From Prorocentrum cordatum (Eukaryota > Sar > Dinophyceae > Prorocentrales > Prorocentraceae): a DNA stretch of 64,000 nucleotides. The position numbers and the translations under genes were made by a program. How positions within the stretch are numbered: the stretch's first letter is position 1; each line of letters begins with the position of its first letter. The notes below the pieces were generated by a model. That model had not been told where the DNA came from. It worked only from the letters and a program-made list of their open reading frames with translations, and made no database searches. Shown one piece after another: positions 36,001 through 46,582 of this stretch. Location of the stretch: assembly GCA_963575745.1 (NCBI GenBank), contig CAUYUJ010019593.1:225873-289872 (forward strand). The letters run 5' to 3'.

Positions 36001-39000
36001 TCAAGCCACCGCAGGCTGCTCGTAACCTTTTCTCGCTCGGTTTCCCGCTGCGCGCGCTCGCCCCCCCGCCCGCTATATCCTTCCAATTCCTCCTCCTTCC
36101 CGCCCGTGCCCCCGCCCCCGCCCGCCCCCGCGGGCCTGGCGGACGGGGCGGGCCGCGCCCCTTACATCGCATTGCACTTTGCACCCGCGCCGTTGCATTG
36201 CATCGACAGACGCTGCGTTGAACTGGGCGCGGCGCCGCCGCGTGTTCGGCGCGTCTCCGCCCGATGCGTAGCGCGCCATGCCCCTGTTCCCGTTCCAGCG
36301 CCTGCTTTGTATCTCGTTTCGTCCGCGCAGCCGACGCGGGCCCCGCCGGCGCCCCGACCCCTGCGCCCCGAATGCTTCTTCTCGTGCAGATGTTCCGCCT
36401 CCTGTCTCAGCATTGCCTCGGGGCGACGCCGCTGGCCGCTCGGGGGCTCGCGCGACCCTGGCGACGACGGCGGTGGAACTTCAGGGAGCTCGAAGCCCGC
36501 CGACGCACGGGGCTGCGCGCGGCGCGAAGCCAGGGCCGACGACGCGGGAAATAATTATTTTTACGGCGGGTCTTGGGGGCAACAACGGCCCTCATAACTA
36601 CAGCGCGAAGAACTCCTGGGAAGGCATTCCGGCCCAGCTTTATATACTGTGACGGCGCGCATGATGCCAGACGAAGGCGTTTTGAGATCAGCGATGTGCG
36701 AGGAGCCAGGTTACGTGCCAAATGCGCTCGGCAAAAGGCCAGCGGCTCACTTGGAATTATATGCTTTGCCCGTGCATCTGTGCGTGCACGACAATCGTTG
36801 CACGCTGGGTGCCGACCACCGCGGATAACATGTAGATCTCTGCGTCGCAGCGGACGCGGGAAATTTTGCATTCTCAGCACAACAGTATCAACTCTTGGAC
36901 AACGAGGACATAGCCACGATTAGGGTTTACGTATTTACAGCATGTAGAAGAGGAGAACAACTTGATGAAGGCAGAGATCCGGGCAAAACCCCTCGAGGTA
37001 ATTACCAATGGCCCCATGCACTGAGCCGCGCAACTGGCGCGACAGCGCGCGTGCCGTCGCGAGAATCCTTGCAGCGAGAAGGCGACATGAACGCGCGCGC
37101 GTCGTCGCGTGCGCGTGCCGCAATCCGTCACAATCTACGGTTTTGCCGCGATTTCAAAACCGAGTGTCGAACAACACATCAGAAATACACGGCTTCGCAA
37201 CGCCAACTTTCAGAACAAAACTTTCGCGCGCGCATTTGCGAATTCTTAAGAAAACCATTGCTGGTTCTTCAACATGTCCATGAAATTCTGCCAAACGGGC
37301 CTCTGGCGCCGCGCGCCGACATCATTCGCGCGCCCTTGCGCGCGTGCTGGGGGGGGGGGGGGGGGGGCGCGATCCGCGTCGAGTACTGCGGCGCGGGCCA
37401 CTCTCGCGCGTCTGCCGCGCGCTCGTGTCGAACTCTTTCCAGAGCCCTCATCGCCGACGCGAGGGCGCCGTCATCGGTGTCGGCGCGATCAGCATCTGCG
37501 CCCGCATTGGCCGCGCCGTCGTCGTTGTCAACATCGTCGCCAGCATCGCTACTGTCATCGTTGCGTCTACCGCTGTCGAAATTGCCATGATGCCGCGCCC
37601 GCCCGCGACGCCGACTCGCACCGAGGTGCCCGCTGGGGCGCGCCCAGCGGTCAGCGCCGCCGCGGCTGAATCGGTCGCGCCGAACTAGCTGGCCGCTGCG
37701 CGCGCGTGCACGGGCTGTCGCGGCCGCAGAGATGCACCGCCCAGCGCCGAGCACTCATCGCAATCGCCGCCGCTCGGGGCCTGCAGACCGAGTTGCGGGT
37801 GGGGGGCGGTTTGTTGTGCGAGTCGTGGAGCGGGCCATTTCATGTTGGGCATTCGTGAATTTCCTTCCCCGGGATTGTCGTCTTCCTCTTCGCGGCGCAA
37901 GTTTCGCATGCTTCCGCGCCATCGCCCATCCCAAGTATGAATTCCCACCGCCCCAGGGAGGCCCGCATTGCCCCCCCCCGTCTTCCTTTGCAACGTATTT
38001 TGCGCGCGCATTCGCTTATCAAGAACCATCCGTTTCCAAGAACCCCTTGCAACAAATGAGACGAAGTGGGCGCGCGCGCGTCGTTGCGAGCATGCCGAGA
38101 TCCTTCACAAACCTTGGGTTTCGAAAGGATTTCAACATCGAATACCCAGAAAATATATATATAAAACACAAGGGTTTCAACATCGAGTGCCCAGAAACAT
38201 TTAAAAACACATGATTTCGCAACTCTTTTTTTTTGAAGCGCGCGCGCTCTTGCGAATTTATTAGAAAACCGCAGTTTGAACATTTCCAGAACATATTGCC
38301 ACACGGGCATGGCGCGCGCGCGTGTCGAAATCGTTCGAACGCCCTTGCTTGCGCGCGTGCCGTCGCGAGAATCTCTTGCTGCAGACGAGACGAAGAGCAC
38401 GCGCGCGCGCCGAAATCCTTCAAACTCGGGTCCGTAGCGATTGCAAGATGAAATCGCACACAAACGTTCAACAGCACGTGGTTTCACGAAATCAATTTTC
38501 AAAAAATTTTGCGCGCGCTCTTGCGAATTCTTAAGACAACCATGCTCGTTTTGTTCGCATGTTCATGGGATTCTGCCGAACGGGCCTCTGGCGCCGCATG
38601 CCGACAGCATTCGCGCGCCCCTGCGCCCGCTCTGGGGGGGGGGGGGGCACGATCCGCGTCGAATGAAAACATGCGGGCCACTCTCGCGCGTCTGCCGCGC
38701 GCGCACGTCGAGCTCTTCCCAGAACCTTCATCGCCGACGCGAGGGCGCCGTCATCGCCGTCGGCGCGATCAGCATCGGCGCCCGCACTGGCCGCGCCTTC
38801 GTCGGTGCGAACATCGTCACCAGCATCGCTACTGTCATCATCGTGTCTACCGTTGTCGGCGTTGCCATGATGCCGCGGCCGCCCAAGTCGCCGACTCGCA
38901 GTGAAGTGCCCTCTGGGATGCGCCCAGCGGTCAGCGCCGCCGCGGCCGCGTCGGTGGCGCCAATGTAGCTGGCCGCTGCGCGCGCGCTAGGGTTGGCAGA

Positions 39001-42000
39001 GACGCACCAGCCAACGCCATGCAGTCATCGCGATCGCCACCGCATGCGTTTTGCAAAGCAAGTTGGGTGTGTGTGGGCGGAATGTTTGCAAGAGCGTGGG
39101 ATGTGTCAATTCGTTTGTGTAAATCAAATGCACAGCATATATTGCACAGCATCACAGAAAGACCCCCCCAGGGATTATCTGCATTCTTTTTCGTATTGCA
39201 ATTTAAACATGATTCTGCCCCGTCGTCCACCCTAGAAATGGCCCCATACCATCCCAGCCAAGCCGGCATCCCCCCCCAGCCATCCGCGGCAAAAAAAGAA
39301 TGATGCGCGCGCGCTCGTTTATCAACATTCATCAGCTTTCAAGACGCCCTTGCAACGCGTGGATCGGAGTGCACGCGCGCGCGTCGTCGCGAGCGCATGC
39401 CGAGATCATTCACAACTTTTGGCGTCGTAAGGATGTCTAAATCTAGCTACAAAGGAACAAATCAACGCGGGCTTTCAAAACAACTTGCGCGCCGTCTTGC
39501 GAATTCGCGTGGCAAACATCGGTTTTCAACATTTTCAAAACATTTTAGCAAACGGGCTTCGTGCGCGCGCGCGTCGAAATCGTTCGAACGCCCTTGCGCG
39601 CGCGCCGCCGCGGGAATCCTCTGCAACAGAGAGACGACACGCGCGCGCGTGTCGTCGCGCGCGCATGCCGACATCCGTCGAAAACCTGTAGTGCCGCAGC
39701 GACGTCAAGCTCGAGTGTCGAAACAGAACATATCAGAACACCAGGTTTCGCACCGCCCGTTGCCAGGAAAGCTTGCGCTCGCGCCCTCGCGACTTCTTAA
39801 GGGAACCTCAGGTTCTTTTTTTTCTCGTTGGATTCTGCCACGTGGGTGTCTGGCGCCGCATAGCGAAATCATTCGCGCGCCCTCGCGCGAGCGTTGGGGG
39901 CGGAGGGGCGGGGAGGGGGGGGGCGCGATCCGCGTCGAATAATTTCTCGCAAGCCATTCGCGCGTCTGCCGCGAGCGCGCGTCGAACTCTTCCCAGAACC
40001 TTCATCGCCGACGCAAGGGCGCCGTCACCGTCGTGATCAGCATCGGTGCCCGCGCTGGCCGCGCCGTCGTCGTTGTCAACATCGCCGCCAGCATCGCCGC
40101 TAGCAGCGTCGTGTCTATCGTTGCCGTCGTTGCCATGATGCCGCGGCCGCCCGAAACGCCGACTCGCACTGAAGTGCCCGCTAGGATGCGCCCACCGGTC
40201 AGCGCCGCCGCGGCCGCGTCGGCGGCGCCAAACTAGTTGGCCGCTGCGCGCGCTTGGGTTGGCGCGGTCGCAGAGATGCGCCAGCCAACGCCGAGCACTC
40301 ATCGCAATCGCCGCCGCGTGTGTTTTTGCAAACCAAGTTGCGGGTGGGTGGGCGGGATTCGTGCAATGGCATGGGAAATGTCAACTCCTCTGCAGAAAGC
40401 AAGTGCACCACGTAGAGTCTCCTCTCTTAGAAATTAGACCCCCCCCCGCCGCCCCCCCCCCACTTTCCCCCCCCCCCCCCCAGGATTCCCACTCCCCCTC
40501 TGGGGTGTTGCAGTTTGTACATGATTACGTCTCCTTTGTCAGCTTCTTTATGAATTCTTATCGCCCCAGCTAGTCCTCGCATCGCCCCCCCCTTCGTCCC
40601 TGTCATACAACACCATGCGGTGCATGTGCGTTGATCTACGATGAGCTCAATGCACGAACCCTTGCGAAATATTACCATGCGGGCCACGTGCTCGCGCGCG
40701 AGACCAAATCCTTCAAAACCCGCTGTGTTCGCTGCGATTTCAGCGCGAAGCACAACAAAAACAATGGTTGTCCAACGAAGAGTTTTCAATGTGTCATTCC
40801 GCGCGCTCTTTCGGATTCCTAGGGGGCCCGATGCTTTTTGAATTGTCCTGTCCAAGGAGACCTTCGCGCGCGCATGTCGAGCCTATTATAATGCCCCCGT
40901 GCGTTTGCCAGAGGCATGGTCCCTGTCAACATGCCATGCGGGGCACCGTCATCGTCATCATTGCCGTCGGAAGCGTCGTGATTATTATCATCGTCGTTTG
41001 TCGACGCCGTCGTCCACGCTGTCTCCCGCAAGATGGACTTTGCCCGCGTGAGGGGCGTCCGCGCGCCAATGAACGCGACGAAGTTGTCGGAGGAGCCCCG
41101 CGTTGTAATTGTCCTCGCGACCTCGTAATTTCTGCCAACCTCCTCATCGTCGCTGGTCGACGCTGTCGTCCGGGTTGTCTACCGCAAGATGAATTTGCCC
41201 GCGCCGCGAGGGTCCGCGCGCCAGTGGTCTCGATGAAATCTGCGGACGAGCTCCACGCTGTAACTGCAGTCGCGATCTTATGAGTTTCTCCTGCCAAGAT
41301 GCGGCTGGGATGGTGGGATGTTTGCGCGGACATGGGAGGTGGTCGCGCGCGGTGCAGCGGGGTCAATTCTCTTTTCTAAACACAAAATAAGATGTATCCC
41401 CCCCGGCCTTATCGGTTCACCTTTCGGGTCTGTAAATCATATATGATTATGACCACATGTCCATCCTAAATATGAATTTACACTATCCCCGGGGGGGCCG
41501 GTATCCCCCCCCTGAGGTTCCCTAGTAAAAAACACGATGCGGTGACATGTTTTGCTCTAACATAGCATTTTTTCGCGAATCCCTTGCAACAAATGGGACG
41601 AAGTGCACACGCGCGCGTCGTCGCGCGCGCATGCCGAGATCCTTCAAAAACCTTCGGTGCCGGAGGGATTTCGCAATCGAGTTTCCAAAAAACATACAAC
41701 AACACAGGGTTTCGCAACAGTGATTTGCTAAAAAAACTTCCGCGCGAACCCTTGCGAAATCTCAAGAAAAACATATGTTTTTCAAGATTTTCACAAAATG
41801 CTACCAAACGGGCTTCGCGCGCGCATGTCGAAATCTGTCGAACGCCTCTGCGCGTGTGCCGTCGCGAGAATCCTCTGCAAAAAATGGGACGAAGTGCAGA
41901 CGCGCGCGTCGTCGCGCGCGTATGCCGAAATCCTTCAAAATCCATCGGTTTCGGAAGGATTTCAAAATCGTGTCTCCAAAAAAAACGAATGTTCAACAAA

Positions 42001-42020
42001 AGCGTGCGCGCGCGCTCTTG

Positions 42021-42051
<31 letters not shown>

Positions 42052-45000
42052 CTCCCTCCTCCCGCGTCGTCGTCGTCGCCTACGTCGTCCTCTGTCTTTC
42101 CTCGTGTTCGTCGTCATCGTCCTTTTTGGCGTCGTGGTCGTTTCCGTCGTCGTTGTCGCCGTGGTCGTCCTTCCTTCTCCTCCCTCGTTGTCGTCGTCGT
42201 CCTTCGTCGGCGTCTCGTCGTCGTCCCTCCTATTTCGTCGCCGTCGTCATCGTCGTCGTTGTCGTCGTCGTCTTCCCTCGTCCCTCATCGTTGTCGTCGT
42301 CGGCGTCGCCGTCCTTCCTCCTTCTTCGTCGTTCGCGTCGTCGCCGTCCTCCCTCCTCCCTCGTCGTTGTCGTCGTTGTCGTCGTTGTCGCCGTCGTCGT
42401 CCTTCCTCCTCCCTTCTCGTCGCCTTCGTTGGCGTCGTCGTCGTCTTCGTCGTCGTCGGCGTCGGCGTCGTTGTCGTCGTCGGAGTCGTCATCGTCGTCG
42501 GCGTCGTCGTCGTCGTCGGTGTCGTCGTCGTCGTCGTCGGCGTCGTCGAAGTCGTTGGAGACGTCGTCGGTGTCGTCGTAGTCGGTGTCGGCGGCACCGT
42601 CGTCGTCGTTGTCGCTGTCGTCGTCGGCGTCGGAATCGTGGCCAAGTGCCATGTGGTACCTACCGTCACGGTCTTGTCTTAAGATGTTTGGCGACCAAGT
42701 TGCGGTTGGGAGGGTGGCATGTTTGCACGAGCAGCGGAGAGGACAGCTTCAAGACGGTCAAAGTGGATTGCACCGCGTAGATTGCACCGCGTAGATTGCA
42801 TTCCATAGGTTGCATCGCGTCGATGGCACCACGTAGCTTGCATCACATACATTGCACCGCGTATATTGCATTACGTGGGTTGTACCGCCCATATTCTCCT
42901 CTCTTAAAAAATTCGATTATACCCTCTCCCCCCTCCGGGATTGCACCCCCCCTCGGGTGCTGCAGTGTACACATGATTCTGCCTCCTTGCTCATTTTCCA
43001 TATGAGTTGATCTTCCCAGCTAGTCCTGGTACCGGGTCCCCCCATCATCCCTGTCAAATCAAATAACACCATGCGGCGTACATGGTTCGATCTAGTGTAA
43101 GTTGAATGCACGGATCTTTATGAGATATTACCACGCTGGCCACATGCGCGCGCGCAAGACGAGGTCATTTCTTAACCTTTTTGTTTCCGTGGCGATTCCA
43201 ACGTAAAAGCATGACAAGCTCAATTGTCTCAGCAGCAGAAAGCTTTCAACATTTCATCCCGCGCGCTCTTGCGGATTCCTAGGGAACCCGAACAGTTTTT
43301 GAACTCCTCTGGTCCGAGGAGGCCTTCGCGCGCGCATGTCGAACTTATTCCGACGCCCTCGCGCCCTTGCCACAAGCATGACCATTGTCGAATAATACCA
43401 CGCGGGGCACCGTCATCGTCATCATTGCCATCGGAAGCGTCGTGATCATTCTCATCGTCGTTTGTCGACGCCGTCGTCCACGCTATCTCCTGCAAGGTGG
43501 ACTCTGCCCGCGCGACGGGCGTCCGCGCGCCAGCGAACACGATGCAATTATCGGAGGAACTCCACGCTGTAATTGTACTCGCGGCCGTATGAATTCTGCC
43601 AACCACCTCATCGTCGTTTGTCGACGCTGTCGTCCGCGCTGTCTCCCGCAAGATGGACTGTGCCCGCGCCACGAGGGGCCGCGTGCCAGTAATTTCGATG
43701 ACATTTGCGGACTAGTCCCGCGTTGCAACTGCAGTCGCGACCTTATGAGTTCTGCCGACCAAGATGCGGGTGGGAGGGTGGGATGTTTGCACGATCGTGG
43801 GAGGTGGTCACGCGCGGTGCATCGCATATATTGCATTAGATAGGTTGCATCGCATACATTGCACCACAGAGATTGCACCGCATAGGCATCAAGAGTCCAC
43901 TGTTTGGGGTCAGCGCTGGCTAGCATTTTTGTCTGATACCTGGCCGTAGGCGCCCGACATCGGGCATTCATATTATTTCGTGGCCTGGTCGCTGGCCACG
44001 CGGCCTGATGCCAGGCACCTGGCCGCAGGTTCACCCAACCCTTGATATTCATACAGTCATCGCGCCTAGTAAGGACGCGCGCCTTCATCTAGGGTACCCT
44101 TGTGTCCTTGCCTCTGAGGCCCGTCCTTGCCATTATCACTGGTCGCCCGCCGCCCTAAAAAACCCAACTTCGGCCTCCAAGGGTCTTGCGTCCTTGTCAC
44201 CCGTCCTTCCTATACGCTTTCACTGTGCTCTTCCGCAGGCCCGCACCGCGTCTCTTTTGCGCCGCCTAGCGTTCGCACGCTCTGCTGCCTGAGCTGAGTT
44301 GCCGATCGGCGGTCGCTCGTCCCGGGTAGGCCACCAACATGCTGACATGATATTGCCTTCTTTTACGTGCTTTGCGACAGACCGCTGCGTGCCCTTGTAG
44401 GCTACACCTAAGGTGCAGGAGGAGCGGCCGACCGCTGCTTTCGGCGGGATAAGAAAGCACCCGCCTCCTACGTGATGGGCGTGCAGCTATTCTTTTTTAC
44501 ACATCGAATCTGGAGTCGCGCCTTGAGCCAAGTTATTGCAATTCGTTTCGTTCTCTTCCCCTCCCGACTTTCGAGGGAGCTGGCTAGTTGCGTTAGCGAG
44601 CAAAGAACGAGCGTACCCGCGACCCCCTTGGTTTCAAGGGGTCAACGCCATGATCTCTTAAATCGCTGCTGACTTCTACCGCGTAAGAGGAGCATCTTAT
44701 GTAATTCTGCGTCGCCTCATGGCTTTTTTTCTACTCGAAGGCTTGACCTTGCCCTGCCCAGGACCGCGCGGATCTGCCATCGGGGACTTTTCGCCGATCT
44801 ATCGGCGATGCATCGCCCATTCTAGGTCGATGTCCTTCTCCCCCCCCTGAGCGGCCCCCCCCTACGTTGCCCCTCAGGTGCGGAGGTTCGGGAAACCGCT
44901 CTGGCACTGCCCGCCAGCGCCGCCGTGCCCAGAGCCGTACTGGGAGGACCTGTGCAAGGCCCGGGCTGGCCAGCCCTGGTGTGCCGCCCCGGAGTTCCTG

Positions 45001-45279
45001 AAGAGCTACGGCGGCCCGATAGAGATCGACTGCAAGGCTCAGCGTCGTGTGACCTGTCCCCATCCCCACTGTGCCAGAGTATCCGTGCCCCACCAGCCCA
45101 CCACCCAAGGTGGGGATAGGCCCCGCGGACCCGAATCATATTGCATATGTGATCCAGGGCTCCGGCCCCCCACAATGCTAATGCGCTTGGCCCTCCCCCC
45201 TCTGCGTGGGTACGCCCGTGAGCCTCGCGAAGGCCTCGCGAATGGGATCGCCCCCCCCTTACTGTGGTCGTGGGGAGGA

Positions 45280-45349
<70 letters not shown>

Positions 45350-46543
45350 CTCGTCGCAGCCGCCGCCGCCAGCGCCGCCGTCGTCGTCGTCGCCGCCGTC
45401 GTCGTCGTCGTCGTCGTCGTAGTCGTCGGCCCACCATTCCATCTGGGGGGGGGCCTGTGGAATCCTGGGACCTACCCTACTTTGGGGGGGGGGCCTGTGA
45501 ACCCTCGACCCGGGACCAAAATCTCCCCGCCCAGGTGGGTGCATCGGCCAGCGATGCTCTAAGGCCACTCCAGTGGGGAGAGCGGAGGGGCTCCGCGACG
45601 CTCTCGAGGCGTCTGGCCCCGAGGCGAAGGCGAAGGGGGCCCCGACGGGCTGCTGGTGGCAGGAGGAGTACACGGACAAGACCAGCGGCATCGTCCGTCT
45701 GCCTGGCCGGGTGGCCAACCTGGGCCCGCCGGGCGAGCAGGATCCTTCAGTAAGACGACGCCAGGGCGAAGATCAAACCGGGCGAGGAGAGATCGAGGAT
45801 CTATGAGATTCAGTGGCTCTGGAGGATGTCTCGGGCGCCGCTGCTTTCCCAAACCCTTTCAGAGCGTTCTGGGACGTTCTGAGAACGGATCTATCCTCGT
45901 CCTAGCCCCGCCCGGCTCAGGGCTTGACGACTTCTCGCCAACTGAGCGGCGCAGCACAAACGGGGTCGACTGCGCTGGCATTCGCGCGTGAGCTTCCCGC
46001 GTAAGGTCGCGCGTGAGCGCCCTCGCTTCAAATGTGGCGTGCCGCGCTGGCGGTCCGCGTAAGGCGCGGCGGAAGGTCGCTATGCCATCTCGCGTAAGAC
46101 CCGTTTCTTTCCTTCGCTCAATTTGACTTGCGGAGAGGCCAGGTAGATCGGGTCAACTCCGGATAGATCTCCAGGCAAGCCTATAAATCTTCGGCCACGC
46201 GCAGAGGGGGGTGGGGTGAGGGGGGAAGGCTTCTTAGAAGCACCCCTTCTTCTTAGAAGGCGCGGGCCTTCTCTATACATGTGAGGCCAGCGCCTTCTAA
46301 GAAGCAGCCCCCTTCTAAGAAGCCTTCCCCCCTCCCCCTACCCCCCTCTGCGCGCCGCTAAAATCTCCGGGGAAGCTTGGAGCAGATCGTGGACGCCCCT
46401 GCGCGAGCCGAGGGACGGCAGAAGCCATCGAGCCCTTCACGACAATCGAGGCGGGGATTTGTACACAACCACCGCCTGGAGGATTTCGCGGACTTTCGAA
46501 GGCGTTCGATGTGGACACATGTGGGCCCCTGGGGGCTGATATT

Positions 46544-46582
<39 letters not shown>

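Larger units (their letters stand above)
36950..43900 (+). repeat. Tandem array of about six diverged 1.3 kb units
   Basis: Each unit runs: a GCGCGCGTCGTCGCG-rich block with GCCGAGATCCTTCA; an AATTCTTAAGAAAACC-like site; TTCTGCCAAACGGGCC; a G homopolymer followed by CGATCCGCGTCGA; CATCGCCGACGCGAGGGCGCC; a GTC/ATC-rich core; GCGGTCAGCGCCGCCGCGG; and CAAGTTGCGGGTGGG. The best copies of the core block are 37227-37810, 38513-39080 and 39773-40354, spaced about 1.27 kb apart. More diverged units begin near 40620, 41570 and 43090. A further partial copy is at 47110-47710. Frames inside on either strand are shared only because the DNA is repeated. Confidence 0.8.

Noticed and set aside
37269-40302. 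Repeated minus-strand frames with Asp-rich cores, at first seeming to be a small gene family
   Set aside because: They recur only because the 1.3 kb DNA unit is repeated; both strands show equal frame sharing and there are frameshifts between copies.
41584-42780. 398-codon frame with Arg/Ser repeats
   Set aside because: It is the GTC expansion within array unit 5.
45206-45562. Poly-Val/poly-Arg frames near exon 6
   Set aside because: They are the CGT microsatellite in intron 6.
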